From Geopsychrobacter electrodiphilus DSM 16401 (GTDB taxonomy: Bacteria > Desulfobacterota > Desulfuromonadia > Desulfuromonadales > Geopsychrobacteraceae), in the NCBI RefSeq assembly GCF_000384395.1, contig NZ_ARWE01000001.1, positions 3,012,501 to 3,076,500 on the forward strand: 64,000 nt of DNA, in the 5' to 3' direction. Made by a program: the position numbers and the translations under genes. The notes below the pieces were generated by a model. The model saw only the letters and a program-made list of their open reading frames with translations, searched no databases and was not told the DNA's origin. Positions 44,231-54,549 of this stretch are shown here, one piece after another (the first letter of the stretch is position 1; every line of letters starts with the position of its first letter).

Positions 44231-44722
44231 ATGATGTCAGATGTACAAAATGCATTGAAGCGCTCGGTTCAAACCGAGAAAAATGCCATGAACTATTATC
44301 AGATCGCCGCCAAGCACATGAAAGACGTTGGTGCGATCAAGACCTTTGAACTGCTGGCCCGTGAAGAGCGCGACCATGCCAAGCAATTCTTTGATAGCTA
44401 TGATGGCGATGATATGCCGAGCTTTGAAGATTTCATCAATGCCCCCCCGGAGAATGAGTCCGATTGGTTGTCTGATCTTGAAAAGGCCATTGCCAGCGGC
44501 CTGAACGAGCGCAAGGCGATGGAGTTGGCTCTTGAGAAAGAGAAGAAGCTTGAGGAGAGCCTGCGCGAAATGGCCGGCAAAGTTTCTGACCCGAAAGTTG
44601 CGGCTGTTTTTGAGGCCAATGCCAAGTCGACCCACAACCATTATGTGATTATTGAGTCAGAATTTGCACGTCTGATGGGAATGGTTCACGAAACCGATAT
44701 CGATACCTTCGTTCGCGAATAA
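44231..44722 (+). CDS. Rubrerythrin-like di-iron ferritin-like protein without rubredoxin domain
   Basis: A 163-aa four-helix protein. Glu/His ligands are visible in SVQTEKNAMNYY, LAREERDHAKQFF (ExxH), a second helix pair with MELALEKEKKLEESL, and HNHYVIIESEF. The C-terminus lacks the CxxC...CxxC rubredoxin zinc/iron centre of classic rubrerythrin. Likely roles are peroxide reduction or di-iron redox chemistry, but the electron donor is unknown. ATG 44231 and ATG 44234 are both possible starts after GAGGAG. Confidence 0.82.
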   Translation: MMSDVQNALKRSVQTEKNAMNYYQIAAKHMKDVGAIKTFELLAREERDHAKQFFDSYDGDDMPSFEDFINAPPENESDWLSDLEKAIASGLNERKAMELALEKEKKLEESLREMAGKVSDPKVAAVFEANAKSTHNHYVIIESEFARLMGMVHETDIDTFVRE

Positions 44723-44740
44723 TCCGGAGATCATCCAACT

Positions 44741-44785
44741 AAAAAAAGGGTTCCGTCGTCTGACGGGACCCTTTTTGGTTTTTTC
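44741..44785. terminator. Bidirectional terminator after the ferritin pair
   Basis: AAAGGGTTCCGTC / GACGGGACCCTTT forms the stem, with A-run upstream and T-run downstream. It lies between convergent genes (rubrerythrin-like on +, histidine kinase on -). Confidence 0.88.
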
Positions 44786-44936
44786 TTTTCCTGGCATTTT
44801 CGCAACGCCGGGGTCTTTATTTTGCCGATAGTGACAGGGGAAAAGCGATCTTTTTAAGCTCACCCTAATCTTCTGAAGACACAAGCCCCTCTTCACCATT
44901 CTCATTCAAACGCTGGCACGCGCTGCCAGAACATGA

Positions 44937-46400
44937 TTAAGCCTCAGGCTCATCAAAAAATTCAACGACAAAAGTCGCGCCACCACCCTCGGTCTTTTCG
45001 ACGTGAACCTTTCCGCGATACAGACGAGCAATTTTCCGGACCGTCGCCAGACCGACCCCCGTCCCGGGAGCATGTATCCCTTCGGCGCCCCGTTGAAACG
45101 GCTCAAAAATCAGGTCTTGCTCTTCACTCACCACCCCTGGACCGTGATCAATAACACGAACCTGAATTCGACCAGGGAGTCTCTCCCCCTCAATCTCGAT
45201 CCTGGGATCCTGACCAACGGCGTAGGCCAGGGCATTACGCAGCAGATTTCGGAACAGATCAACCAGCAGGCTCTCAGGAACCCGCACTTCGGGCAATTCC
45301 CCAATCTCAATGCAGGCCTTTTTGCGCAGAATCTGGACGGCCAGCTCCTGTCGCACCTCTTCCAGCACCCGGTTGATCGACACCGGCTTTATCGGGCGAG
45401 ACACCTCCCCGACGCGCGCCAGCGTCAGCAAGTCTTCGAGCAGCGCCTGCATGCGGCGCCCGGTCGATTCAATTTCATGCAGGCAACTGACTGCGGTTGC
45501 ATCAAGATTTGGTCCATACTGCTCAATTAAAAACTCGGAGAAACCGATCAGTGGCGTCAGGGGAGAACGCAGATCATGGGAAACGGTCGAGACAAAAGCA
45601 TCTAATTCGGCGTTTGCGTGTTTCAAGCGTATTTCAGTTTGCAAACGCTCGGTAATATCACGACAGACCCCCAGCTTACGTACCCTTCCATCGGCTTGAT
45701 ACAACGGGGAATGGATAATTTCGTAGGTTCGATTCGACATGGGAAGCCTGCGTTCCTGCCGGACGATCTCCCCTTGCTTGACCAGAGGCAAAGGGCAGTC
45801 GTCACAGACGCGTGGCAGACCATGCATCACCTCGTAACACTTGCGCCCTCGGGCCTCACCCAGCAGTTCCTGCATTGCCCGATTCATGAAACTGACCTCA
45901 AAATCTTCGGTACAGATATACGCCAGATCCAGCATGCCATCGAGGACAGCACGCAAATTTCGCTGTTCCTGCCCTAGCTCAACCGTACGTTCGTCGACCT
46001 CGGCCTTGAGGTTTTGCTGAAGCTGCTTCAGCTGGGTAATGTCGACGAAAGACTCGATCCCCCCGAGGAGATCGCCCTTTTCGGTATAGAGCAGGTCAAG
46101 GTTTTTGCTCAGATCAATGCGGCGCCCATCCTTGTGGCGGATTGAGCAGCTAATCCCCCTGAGAGGCTTGGGAATGCCGGGATCGAACAGTCCACATTTT
46201 GTGCCGCAGGGAATCCCCTCGAGAAAAGAACAATGCTTGCCGACCACATCAGTCGCAAGAAAACCGGTAATCCGCTCGGCTTCGACATTCCAGTAGACAA
46301 TTGACATGTCGGGGTTAACCATGAACAGTCCGGTCGGAATGGTCTGCAGCAGCTTGTCAAGCGGATAGACTTCGAAGAAACGTTTGGCCAGGCTGTCCAT
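44937..46400 (-). CDS. PAS-PAS sensor histidine kinase with Cys-rich PAS loops
   Basis: A 487-aa soluble kinase. PAS 1 (~12-130, TGLFMVNPDMSIVYWN) contains CSFLEGIPCGTKC. PAS 2 (~150-270) contains CYEVMHGLPRVCDDCP. The phospho-acceptor helix is FVSTVSHDLRSPLTPL. The ATPase domain has N box FRNLLRNALAYAV, DHGPGVV and GTGVGLATVRKI. There is no receiver and no membrane helix. Cys-rich PAS loops of this form are frequent in deltaproteobacterial kinases and may bind metal or sense redox state (inference). It starts 30 bp after comF, with GGAGAA upstream. No partner response regulator is next to it. Confidence 0.9.
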   Translation of the reverse strand: MDSLAKRFFEVYPLDKLLQTIPTGLFMVNPDMSIVYWNVEAERITGFLATDVVGKHCSFLEGIPCGTKCGLFDPGIPKPLRGISCSIRHKDGRRIDLSKNLDLLYTEKGDLLGGIESFVDITQLKQLQQNLKAEVDERTVELGQEQRNLRAVLDGMLDLAYICTEDFEVSFMNRAMQELLGEARGRKCYEVMHGLPRVCDDCPLPLVKQGEIVRQERRLPMSNRTYEIIHSPLYQADGRVRKLGVCRDITERLQTEIRLKHANAELDAFVSTVSHDLRSPLTPLIGFSEFLIEQYGPNLDATAVSCLHEIESTGRRMQALLEDLLTLARVGEVSRPIKPVSINRVLEEVRQELAVQILRKKACIEIGELPEVRVPESLLVDLFRNLLRNALAYAVGQDPRIEIEGERLPGRIQVRVIDHGPGVVSEEQDLIFEPFQRGAEGIHAPGTGVGLATVRKIARLYRGKVHVEKTEGGGATFVVEFFDEPEA

Positions 46401-46430
46401 CGGTTCTCCTTCTGTTAAAAAACATCCAAG

Positions 46431-47144
46431 TCAGTGTCTTGGCGCGCGGGCAATCACAGCAACCCTTACCTGCCCGGAACCGGCAACCATCAGCGCCTGT
46501 GCGCAGGCCCTGATGGTTGCACCCGTAGTCATCACATCGTCGACCAACAGAATCCCGCGGCCATCAAGCCTGCGGGGTGAAACGAAGGCGCCGCCCAAGT
46601 TTAGCGCACGCTGACGAGCTCCGAGACCCTGTTGCGGCGGATTATCTTTAATTCGCTGTAAAACCTGGGAACATAAGGGCCTTCGCAATTTAAACGCCAG
46701 CATTTTTGCGAGCAACAGCGACTGGTTATATCCTCGTTGTCGCAAGCGCGAGACGTGCATGGGGACCGGGACAATAATGTCATCCCGATCGACGCTGGAG
46801 ACCCGGGGCAACAGCAGGCTGACCAGAGGGCGATCAAGATCGATGGCTCCCGAATATTTAAACCGTTGCAACGCTGTTTTCAGACTCCCGGCATAAAGCC
46901 CTGCAGCGGAGACCTGAGAGAAGCACGGGGGCTTGCGGCAACACTCAGCACAAAGGTGGGCGCTGCTGTTTTCAGAGACAAAGGGGAGTGCACACCGACT
47001 GCAACGCCCGGCCGGCAAGGGGGAGATATTGGATACACAACTGAGACAAAAGGGTGAAGAAGCACCCCGCAACAGAACTCTACAGATGGGGCAGACCGGG
47101 GGGAACAGCAGATCAACCAATCCGCTTATTTGTTGGCCGACCAT
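46431..47144 (-). CDS. comF: ComF-family phosphoribosyltransferase-like protein
   Basis: A 237-aa protein. The N-terminal zinc-ribbon region has CPICR, FCLSC, RCSRC and CAEC pairs. The C-terminal half is a phosphoribosyltransferase fold with the PRPP-binding loop GILLVDDVMTTGATI. ComF supports single-strand DNA handling in natural transformation in several bacteria, but in others it is present without known competence. GGAGGGGGG precedes the ATG. It follows gpmI after 26 bp. Confidence 0.9.
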   Translation of the reverse strand: MVGQQISGLVDLLFPPVCPICRVLLRGASSPFCLSCVSNISPLPAGRCSRCALPFVSENSSAHLCAECCRKPPCFSQVSAAGLYAGSLKTALQRFKYSGAIDLDRPLVSLLLPRVSSVDRDDIIVPVPMHVSRLRQRGYNQSLLLAKMLAFKLRRPLCSQVLQRIKDNPPQQGLGARQRALNLGGAFVSPRRLDGRGILLVDDVMTTGATIRACAQALMVAGSGQVRVAVIARAPRH

Positions 47145-47170
47145 ATTGTCCCCCCTCCTGACATTAACAT

Positions 47171-48694
47171 TTACCTGACCAGCAGACTCGTGCCGGCCAT
47201 CTCATGCGGGACAGGTATGTTCAATAATTCGAGGAGGGTCGGAGCGAGATCGGCGAGAATGCCGCTACGTAAAGAACACTCCCGCTTCAGATCAACGAAG
47301 ATCAGCGGGACCGGATTACAGGTGTGGGCGGTGAAAGGCCCACCCTCTGCATCGCGCATCTGTTCGCAGTTACCATGATCGGCGCTGATCAACAATGCCC
47401 CCCCCGCGGCCAAAACCCGCTCAACAACCTGCCCCACACATGCATCCACCGTTTCAACGGCTTTTATGGCGGCATCCAGCACCCCGGTATGACCGACCAT
47501 ATCGCAATTTGCGTAGTTCACCACGATCAGATCGTATGCCGCAGAATCAATCCGCGAAAGGAGTTCGGCCGTCACTTCAGCCGCGCTCATCTCGGGTTTC
47601 AGATCGTAGGTCGCGACGTCTTTGGGAGAGGGAATCAGCACCCGTTCTTCCCCGGCGAAGGGTGTTTCGATTCCGCCATTAAAAAAGAAGGTGACATGAG
47701 CGTATTTTTCAGTTTCAGCAATGCGCAACTGTTTGAGTCCGGCGGAAGCGACCACCTCGCCCAGAATTTTCTGTGGTGTTGCCGAAGAAAAGGCGACCGG
47801 GAGGTTGAAGTTCTCGTCATACTCTGTCAGACACACGTATCCTTCTAGTTTTACTTTCTCCCGCCGCTCAAAACCGCTGAAATTCGTAGCAGTCAAAGCG
47901 CGCGTCATCTCGCGCGCACGGTCCGCACGAAAATTGAAAAAAATAACCCCGTCGCCATCTGCAACCTCACCGCCCCCATCAATAATCCAGGGTTCGACAA
48001 ATTCATCGCCCTGACCAGCGGCATAGGCAGCAGCTATGGCTTCCGCAGAGCTCGCGGCAGTCTGACCGACACTCTCAGTCAACGCCAAATAACTGCGCTC
48101 CACACGATCCCAGCGCTGGTCACGGTCCATCGCCCAGTATCGACCGCTGATCGTAGCGACACGTCCAATGCCAACCGCGATCAGCTCTTTTTCCAAAGCA
48201 GCAAGATAATCAATCCCGCTACGCGGCGGGGTGTCACGTCCGTCCAGGATAACGTGAACACAGACCTCCCTCACCCGGGTCTGACGCGCCAGGCGCAAGA
48301 GCGCATAGAGGTGGCTGTTATGCGAATGGACACCCCCATCAGAAAGCAACCCCAGCAGGTGCAAGGTTCCTCCCGAGGCGGCCAGACGACGACACAGCTG
48401 AACCAGGACAGGGTTATCGAAGAAGGACCCATCATCAATCGCACGACTGATCCGGGTCAACTCCTGATAGATGATGCGACCGGCACCAATATTGAGATGT
48501 CCGACCTCTGAATTCCCCATCTGTCCGGCCGGCAGGCCGACATTCAGACCAGAAGTACCAAGGGTGCTGGTTGCAAAATCAGCCTGGAGGCGATCGAGAT
48601 TCGGGGTCTGGGCCAGACAGACCGCATTGGCCTCGCAACTGGGGTTGAGACCCCAGCCGTCGAGAATCATCATGACAACAGGCTTAACAGACAA
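47171..48694 (-). CDS. gpmI: 2,3-bisphosphoglycerate-independent phosphoglycerate mutase
   Basis: A 507-aa manganese-dependent glycolytic enzyme. MMILDGWG and [16 protein letters not shown] (catalytic Ser) mark the N-terminal phosphatase part. [10 protein letters not shown] and [15 protein letters not shown] mark the transferase part, and [11 protein letters not shown] the C-terminal metal site. The start codon appears to be TTG (48692-48694), with GAGG 7 nt before it, only 2 bp after the upstream gene's stop; the next ATG is inside the first strand. Confidence 0.95.
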   Translation of the reverse strand: MSVKPVVMMILDGWGLNPSCEANAVCLAQTPNLDRLQADFATSTLGTSGLNVGLPAGQMGNSEVGHLNIGAGRIIYQELTRISRAIDDGSFFDNPVLVQLCRRLAASGGTLHLLGLLSDGGVHSHNSHLYALLRLARQTRVREVCVHVILDGRDTPPRSGIDYLAALEKELIAVGIGRVATISGRYWAMDRDQRWDRVERSYLALTESVGQTAASSAEAIAAAYAAGQGDEFVEPWIIDGGGEVADGDGVIFFNFRADRAREMTRALTATNFSGFERREKVKLEGYVCLTEYDENFNLPVAFSSATPQKILGEVVASAGLKQLRIAETEKYAHVTFFFNGGIETPFAGEERVLIPSPKDVATYDLKPEMSAAEVTAELLSRIDSAAYDLIVVNYANCDMVGHTGVLDAAIKAVETVDACVGQVVERVLAAGGALLISADHGNCEQMRDAEGGPFTAHTCNPVPLIFVDLKRECSLRSGILADLAPTLLELLNIPVPHEMAGTSLLVR

Positions 48695-48696
48695 GT

Positions 48697-50064
48697 TCAG
48701 GCCTCACGTTGGCCATGAGGGATGGCCTTTTGCAATTGCGGCCGTGCTTTCTGAAGCTCTTGCCGCTCCTGGAGCCCCAGGGTATCGAAGGTACCACAAG
48801 TTTGACAACGACTCAGCCACTGAGAACTTTCCGCTCCGCAACTTTCGCAGACGTAACCCAGACTCAGATGATTATCGACCTTGAGGGCCAGACGGTACTC
48901 CTTAATCGCTTCATCGATCTGCTTCCGGCGGCGGTTGGCTTCGGCAAGCAACAGGTGGAGTTGCGGGAAATCAACGCCAGAGCTTTCGACGGCATGCAAC
49001 TGATCAATCGCCTCGTCGACCATCTCAATCCGCAAACAAAAACGTCCGAAATAGAGCCGCATCAAAAGATCATCGCTGTTTATCAACAGTTGTTTACGAT
49101 AAAAGCTGAGGAGAGCCGATGGGTCTTCGGCCTGCATGTAACAATGTTCGAGACGGGCCAGAAATACGCTGCGTTTTTCGGTAAGGTATCCGGCCTGATA
49201 AACTTCTGCGGCTTTATCGATATGCCCTTTTTTCAATTGTGCATCCCCCAGAGAGACACGCGCCGGGGTAGACACCGCCTTTTCACGCGTCAACTCCTCC
49301 AGAGTGGAAATCGCTTGATCAATTGAACCTTTTGTCAGGTCACGCAAAGCGACCTCATAGCGCAACTGCAGCATCAGTACTTTTTCTGCAGCGGCCTTGC
49401 TCCCGGCGGAAGCGGCTTTGATCACGCGCTTTTGGAGTGCCAGGGCTTCATCCCAGTCTTGAACTTCGATCAGCAGATCTCGCAGGGCGCGCAGGGCCTT
49501 CCGGTTTTCACCGTCCGTCGTCAACAGACTGCGATAAGTCTCCATGGCATCTTCAGTTCGCCCGGCAGCACGATAAACGGACGCCAGTTTAAACAGCACC
49601 TCGAGACTCTGGGGCTCGAGATCACGCGCCTTCAGCAGCAGATCGATCGCCTTGGGGTTGTTCCCTTCCTGCTCGGCAACATTGGCCAGCGCCATATGGA
49701 CATCGACCCGCTTGCGATCGCGCTCCAGAGCTTTTTGCAGAAAGACCTGGGCCTTCTTTAAATCACCGGAGAGAAGACGCCCGACCCCCTTACGATAGAT
49801 ATTCAGGGTCTCTTCATTCTTTTTCAGGCGCCGGGAACCGCGCCAGCTTGAGACCGAACGCCCGAACAGGCTGAAGACATGCAGCCCGTTACCAAGCAGC
49901 AGACCCACCAGAACAGCGGCAATCAAAAATATCGGGGTGGGGAAGGTATAACTATGGTCGGCGGCAATGAAGACTGTCATGTCCCCAGGGTTGATCCCCC
50001 AGAAATAGAGGAAAAACAGTGCAAAAAGGACAAAAACGAACATAAACAGGGCAATTAGGATCAT
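48697..50064 (-). CDS. LapA-LapB fusion: membrane TPR protein with rubredoxin-like zinc ribbon
   Basis: A 455-aa protein. Two N-terminal membrane helices (~1-25 and ~42-68) with a short loop containing NPGDMTVF resemble LapA (DUF1049). A long run of TPR repeats follows (~85-400; e.g. [20 protein letters not shown]), as in LapB/YciM. The C-terminus has [18 protein letters not shown], the LapB-type rubredoxin metal site. In E. coli LapA and LapB are separate adjacent genes, and LapB guides FtsH to degrade LpxC, tuning lipopolysaccharide synthesis. Here one chain carries both. The ribosome site GGAGAAGG is good. It is in a row with gpmI and a DksA-like gene. Confidence 0.82.
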   Translation of the reverse strand: MILIALFMFVFVLFALFFLYFWGINPGDMTVFIAADHSYTFPTPIFLIAAVLVGLLLGNGLHVFSLFGRSVSSWRGSRRLKKNEETLNIYRKGVGRLLSGDLKKAQVFLQKALERDRKRVDVHMALANVAEQEGNNPKAIDLLLKARDLEPQSLEVLFKLASVYRAAGRTEDAMETYRSLLTTDGENRKALRALRDLLIEVQDWDEALALQKRVIKAASAGSKAAAEKVLMLQLRYEVALRDLTKGSIDQAISTLEELTREKAVSTPARVSLGDAQLKKGHIDKAAEVYQAGYLTEKRSVFLARLEHCYMQAEDPSALLSFYRKQLLINSDDLLMRLYFGRFCLRIEMVDEAIDQLHAVESSGVDFPQLHLLLAEANRRRKQIDEAIKEYRLALKVDNHLSLGYVCESCGAESSQWLSRCQTCGTFDTLGLQERQELQKARPQLQKAIPHGQREA

Positions 50065-50181
50065 AGCCTTCTCCCCGAACCGGTTCTATTCAAGACCGGC
50101 AGACGACCCGTTGTCACTCGTTGCGCAACAGGTAATAATGACATATACGACAGTTGAGAAATGAGTATCGACGGGTACAAA

Positions 50182-50535
50182 TTACTCGCCGTACTTTTCA
50201 ACCTCTGATTTGCACTCTACACAATAACGGGAAAAGGGACGGACTTCCATGCGCCGCGCCGGAATTTCTTCTTCGCAGCGTGCACAAAGCCCGTAGACCC
50301 CGGAGTCGAGTCGTTCAAGAGCCGCATCTATATCAGCAGCCGAACGACGCTGGGCATTGCTGAGACTCATCAGGACTTCTTGAGTATAACTATTGGATGA
50401 CATATCACCGATATCGGGTACGCCGTCTTTGCCGAGAGTCTGAGATTCAGCATAAGCCCGAGCTGCATCATCAAGCAAGTCTTCACGCATTATCAGCAGC
50501 CGCTCGCGGGCCTGTTCTATTTGTTCCGGATCCAT
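50182..50535 (-). CDS. DksA/TraR-family zinc-finger protein
   Basis: A 117-aa protein with an N-terminal coiled coil (MDPEQIEQARERLLIMRED) and the four-Cys zinc finger CARCEEEIPARRM...CVECK. DksA proteins act on RNA polymerase together with ppGpp. The coiled-coil tip lacks an obvious DxxDxA motif, reading instead GVPDIGDMSSNSY, so it may be a paralogue with a different role. A second, better match to DksA starts at 63648. Confidence 0.88.
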   Translation of the reverse strand: MDPEQIEQARERLLIMREDLLDDAARAYAESQTLGKDGVPDIGDMSSNSYTQEVLMSLSNAQRRSAADIDAALERLDSGVYGLCARCEEEIPARRMEVRPFSRYCVECKSEVEKYGE

Positions 50536-50561
50536 GGTGCGCTATCTACCCTCCCTCATTT

Positions 50562-51032
50562 TTAACGGTTGTGATACGGCTCATTACGAATGATTGTCCC
50601 GCTGCGATAGAGTTGCTCCAGCAGCAGCAGACGCGCCATCTGATGGGTTAGAGTCATTTTCGACAGAGAGAGCAACAGATCAGCACGCTCGCGCACCGCA
50701 AGATCAAGCCCGTAAGGTCCGCCGATCACCAGGGTCCAGTCGCGCCCTCCGTGCAGCATCTCCTGTTGTAGACGTTCTGCAAGCTGCATCGAACCGAGCT
50801 GCTTTCCCCGTTCATCCAGCACAATCACCACCGCTTCTGGCGCTATGCGTTCGAGAATTCTCACCCCCTCGCGTCGCACGAGGCCGGGAATATCCCTGGT
50901 CTGGCCCTGTTCTTCCTTCAGCTCAATAATCTCGATGGAGTAATGTCGCTGAAAACGCGTCAGGTAGTCTGCTGCCCCGCGTTTAAGCCAATCCTCAGAC
51001 AGGCGACCGACGCAGACCAGGCGGAATTTCAT
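50562..51032 (-). CDS. rlmH: 23S rRNA (pseudouridine1915-N3)-methyltransferase RlmH
   Basis: A 156-aa SPOUT methyltransferase. VIVLDERGKQLGSMQLAE, FVIGGPYGLD-like TLVIGGPYGLD and the C-terminal LLLLEQLYRSGTIIRNEPYH are diagnostic. It methylates pseudouridine 1915 in helix 69. The ATG overlaps the rsfS stop by ATGA. Confidence 0.95.
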   Translation of the reverse strand: MKFRLVCVGRLSEDWLKRGAADYLTRFQRHYSIEIIELKEEQGQTRDIPGLVRREGVRILERIAPEAVVIVLDERGKQLGSMQLAERLQQEMLHGGRDWTLVIGGPYGLDLAVRERADLLLSLSKMTLTHQMARLLLLEQLYRSGTIIRNEPYHNR

Positions 51033-51385
51033 GCCTGTCCGGAATCTGCCAGGGCAACATGAGGGGCTTCAGTCCAAAGACCTTCAAGATCATAAAAGGT
51101 GCGCACCGCAGGCTGAAAGACATGGACCATAAAGTCACCGTAATCGAGGAGCGCCCAACGACCTTCATCCACCCCTTCGGTTGCGAGGGGGGTAACTCCC
51201 AGCTCTTTCAGGCCAAGACGGATCGATTCAGCGATTGCTGAAACCTGACGGTCCGAACGCCCTGAAGCGATGAGCAGAAAATCAGTCAATGAGGAGATTT
51301 CCCGGACTTTCAGCAACTGCAGATCATAGGCCTTCTTTTCGAGAGCGAACGCCACAGCCTTTAAACAATTCTCTTGCGTGTTCAA
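51029..51385 (-). CDS. rsfS: Ribosomal silencing factor RsfS
   Basis: A 118-aa Iojap-family protein that binds L14 and blocks subunit joining when nutrients fall. Core motifs are REISSLTDFLLIASGRSDRQ and VTPLATEGVDEGRWALLDYGDFMVHVF. The start is TTG 51385: AAGGA sits 6 nt upstream and translation then begins 15 bp after the nadD stop. A frame extending to 51469 would overlap nadD with no ribosome site. The start remains an inference. Confidence 0.9.
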   Translation of the reverse strand: MNTQENCLKAVAFALEKKAYDLQLLKVREISSLTDFLLIASGRSDRQVSAIAESIRLGLKELGVTPLATEGVDEGRWALLDYGDFMVHVFQPAVRTFYDLEGLWTEAPHVALADSGQA

Positions 51386-51399
51386 TATTGATCCTTCGA

Positions 51400-52053
51400 T
51401 CACCCGGCAGGTGAATGCCGGTAGAGTTTGTGTTGATGAATATAAGTGGCAACCGCTGGACAAATCCACTCGTCGACCAACTGACCAGCAGCGATCCGAT
51501 TGCGAATTTCGGTCGACGAGATATCGGCTGCTGTCTGCCTGACCAGCTGGACCGAAAAGCCCGATTTACCGCAGAGTTTTAAAGCGTCGGCATCATAGCA
51601 GAAGCGGTCTGCCATCGCAACCGGAAGCAGCTCCTGCAGATCCCCGGCAAAACCTGGTCGAGCAGCAACCAGAATGTGACAGAGATCAAAGAGTTGCTCA
51701 TAGGATCGCCACAGGCCAATCTCGGCAAAAGAATCGAGTCCCATGATAAACGTGAATTCATCGGCCGGATACAACTGCCGCAACTCCTGAAGAGTTTTAA
51801 CCGAGAAACTCCGCCCGCCCCTGCGGCCCTCGAGATCACAGGCGACAAATTCGGGACAGGGTTCAATCGCCGCCCTGACCATCGCCAGACGGTCCGCAAA
51901 AGAGACCTGAGCGGCCAAGTTTTTATGCGGCGGCAGACAGGCCGGCATAAACCAGATCTGATCCAGTTCGCCTGCCTGATAAATCTCCCGAGCCACAAGC
52001 AGATGCCCGTTATGGATCGGATTAAAGGTACCGCCGAAGATTCCGATTTTCAT
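51400..52053 (-). CDS. nadD: Nicotinate-nucleotide adenylyltransferase NadD
   Basis: A 217-aa nucleotidyltransferase that makes nicotinate adenine dinucleotide for NAD synthesis. GIFGGTFNPIHNGHLLVA is the T/HxGH region and SSTEIRNRI the second motif; FIMGLDSFAEIGLWRSY is also typical. AGAGGAA precedes the ATG. proA lies upstream by 21 bp. Confidence 0.95.
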   Translation of the reverse strand: MKIGIFGGTFNPIHNGHLLVAREIYQAGELDQIWFMPACLPPHKNLAAQVSFADRLAMVRAAIEPCPEFVACDLEGRRGGRSFSVKTLQELRQLYPADEFTFIMGLDSFAEIGLWRSYEQLFDLCHILVAARPGFAGDLQELLPVAMADRFCYDADALKLCGKSGFSVQLVRQTAADISSTEIRNRIAAGQLVDEWICPAVATYIHQHKLYRHSPAG

Positions 52054-52074
52054 GATTCCTCTTTGTGGCCAGAA

Positions 52075-53331
52075 CTATTCGCGAATCTGGCCATCACCCA
52101 GCACGATGAACTTGCGAGTGGTCAGATCTTCTAACCCCATCGGCCCGAAGGAGTGAAGCTTGGAGGTTGAGATACCGATCTCGGCCCCCAGCCCCAACTG
52201 CCCGCCATCCGAGAAGCGTGACGAGGCATTCACCATCACCACACTCGAGTTGATCTCGCGCAGAAAGCGTTGCGCGGTGGCGTAGTCGCGTGTGACAATC
52301 GTTTCGGTGTGCAGCGAACAGTAACGATTAATATGATCACGCGCGCCCTCAAAATCATCAACAACCTTAACCGCCAGGATCAGGTCGAGGTACTCGGCCG
52401 GCCAGTCCTCCTCGGTCGCCGGGGTCATACTCGGCACCAACTGACATGCGCTTGCGCAGCCGCGCAGTTCGACCCCCGCCTTCCCCATGGCGACGGCGAT
52501 CTGCGGCAGAAAAACCGGCGCGGCGTCACGATGGACCAACAGGGTCTCAAGAGCGTTACACACCCCCGGGCGCTGAACCTTTTCATTCAGACAGATCCTC
52601 TCGGCCATCTCAAAATCAGCACCGGCGTCCACATAAGTATGGCAGACCCCTTTATAGTGCTTGATCACCGGAATGCGCGAATGCTCGCTGACAAAACGAA
52701 TCAGCCCTTCGCCGCCGCGCGGGATGATCAGGTCGATCTGTTCTTCGAGCTTCAACAGCTCCGTGACCGCGTTGCGATCGCTGGTCGTCACGACCTGCAA
52801 CGCCGCCGCCGGCAGTCCGGACTCAATAATCGCGGTCTGCAAAACCTCACCAATGGCGCGGTTGGAGTGAATCGCCTCCGACCCGCCTCGCAAAATCACC
52901 GCGTTGCCGCTCTTCAGGCAGAGTCCGGCAGCATCAGCGGTCACATTGGGACGGGACTCATAAATTATCCCGATCACACCCAGCGGAATCCGCTGCCGTC
53001 CAACCTGGATACCGTTGGGACGCAGCCACATGCCTGTCACTTCGCCGACCGGATCAGGCAAGGCCGCCACTTCGCGCAGGCCATCCGCCATCGACTTGAT
53101 CACCTTGTCAGACAGCTCGAGACGATCCAGCATGGCCGCGGCCATCCCCTTGTCACGCCCCGCCTGCAGGTCGAGAAGATTCGCCTGTTTAAGTTGACTC
53201 GCCTGCTGCTCTAAGCGCGCGGCCATGGTCAACAATAGGGCATTTTTTACCCCGGAAGAGAGGGTCGCGATAATGCGCGAGGCCTCACGCGCCTGCTGTG
53301 CCAGGCGCAACATCTCGTCAGAAATGCTCAT
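52075..53331 (-). CDS. proA: Gamma-glutamyl phosphate reductase ProA
   Basis: A 418-aa aldehyde-dehydrogenase-like enzyme, second step of proline synthesis. [34 protein letters not shown] and the catalytic-Cys segment [14 protein letters not shown] are clear, as is [18 protein letters not shown] near the C-terminus. AGGAG precedes the ATG. It follows proB after 11 bp. Confidence 0.96.
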   Translation of the reverse strand: MSISDEMLRLAQQAREASRIIATLSSGVKNALLLTMAARLEQQASQLKQANLLDLQAGRDKGMAAAMLDRLELSDKVIKSMADGLREVAALPDPVGEVTGMWLRPNGIQVGRQRIPLGVIGIIYESRPNVTADAAGLCLKSGNAVILRGGSEAIHSNRAIGEVLQTAIIESGLPAAALQVVTTSDRNAVTELLKLEEQIDLIIPRGGEGLIRFVSEHSRIPVIKHYKGVCHTYVDAGADFEMAERICLNEKVQRPGVCNALETLLVHRDAAPVFLPQIAVAMGKAGVELRGCASACQLVPSMTPATEEDWPAEYLDLILAVKVVDDFEGARDHINRYCSLHTETIVTRDYATAQRFLREINSSVVMVNASSRFSDGGQLGLGAEIGISTSKLHSFGPMGLEDLTTRKFIVLGDGQIRE

Positions 53332-53342
53332 ATATTGGTCTC

Positions 53343-54488
53343 CTATGCCGTGTCACGAAGCAGGACCAGGTTGTCGCGGTAAACCGCCTCATCCCGATAT
53401 TGATACCCCAGGATCTCCTCAATCTCGGCGCAACGATGCCCTTTGATCTGCTCCAGTTCGGCGCGGTTATAATTGGCCACGCCGATCGCAAACGGAACAT
53501 CAAGCTGATCGCAGATATGCACAGCGTCGCCGCGCTCAAATTCACCGTCAACGCTGGTGATCCCGGAAGGGAGCAGGCTTTTGCCTGAACCAACAACCGC
53601 CCTGACCGCCCCGGCATCCAGCAATATCCGGCCGCTCGGCTGCATCGATAAAGCCAGCCAGCGTTTGCGCGCGTTCAATTTAGACGTCTGTGGCAAAAAG
53701 AGGCTGCCAAGCTCCTCGCCCTGAATGACCTTCTTAAAGATGTCCGGCTCCCGGCCATTGACAATCAGGGTCGGAACCCCGGCCAACCCGGCTTTTTGTG
53801 CCGCCTGAAGTTTAGTTTGCATTCCTCCCGTACCCATTGTACCCCGCGAGGTACCCGCCATCGCTTCGATCTCAGGCGTAATGCGTTCGATCAGGGGCAG
53901 AAGCCTGGCCCCAGGATCGCAGCCAGGGTCACCTGTATAAAAACCGTCGACATCCGAGAGCACCACTAAAAGATCGGCTTCCATCAGACAGGCGACCATG
54001 GCGGACAGATTGTCGTTATCGCCAAAGCGGATCTCTTCGACCACGACCGTGTCATTTTCGTTAACGATGGGCGTGACGCCATATTCCAATAGCGTTTCAA
54101 GGGTATTATGCGCATTCAGATAGCGCCGCCTGTTTGACAGATCATCGCGAGTCAGCAAGACCTGAGCAACAACCCGATTACGCTGGCGAAAAATTTCTTT
54201 GTAGGCCCGCATAATGCGCGGTTGGCCAATTGCCGCAGCCGCCTGTTTTTGAGGAATGGTCTTCGGTCGGCCCTCAATCCCGAGGGCACTCCGCCCCGCC
54301 GCCACCGCGCCCGATGAAACCAGAATCACCTCGATCCCTCGCTCACAGAGATCACTAACCTCCCCGGCCAGCCGGGCGACCATTGCCGCGTCAAGGCCTT
54401 CAGCCGTCGAAATGACCCCGCTACCGACCTTGATGACCACCCGCTTAAGTTGTTGCAGAATCTGCGGTCGAGCATCTTTCATATGCAT
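53343..54488 (-). CDS. proB: Glutamate 5-kinase ProB
   Basis: A 381-aa enzyme, first step of proline synthesis. The amino-acid kinase domain has [44 protein letters not shown] and [15 protein letters not shown]-terminal PUA domain follows (~280-375). The start is uncertain: ATG 54488 and ATG 54482 both lack a good ribosome site, and a TTG at 54506 is also in frame. Activity is normally inhibited by proline. Confidence 0.94.
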   Translation of the reverse strand: MHMKDARPQILQQLKRVVIKVGSGVISTAEGLDAAMVARLAGEVSDLCERGIEVILVSSGAVAAGRSALGIEGRPKTIPQKQAAAAIGQPRIMRAYKEIFRQRNRVVAQVLLTRDDLSNRRRYLNAHNTLETLLEYGVTPIVNENDTVVVEEIRFGDNDNLSAMVACLMEADLLVVLSDVDGFYTGDPGCDPGARLLPLIERITPEIEAMAGTSRGTMGTGGMQTKLQAAQKAGLAGVPTLIVNGREPDIFKKVIQGEELGSLFLPQTSKLNARKRWLALSMQPSGRILLDAGAVRAVVGSGKSLLPSGITSVDGEFERGDAVHICDQLDVPFAIGVANYNRAELEQIKGHRCAEIEEILGYQYRDEAVYRDNLVLLRDTA

Positions 54489-54549
54489 GTAATTTTCAAA
54501 CCCCAAAAAGAATAAATTGACTCAGGCGAAACCAGGAATTTGCGGCTTT

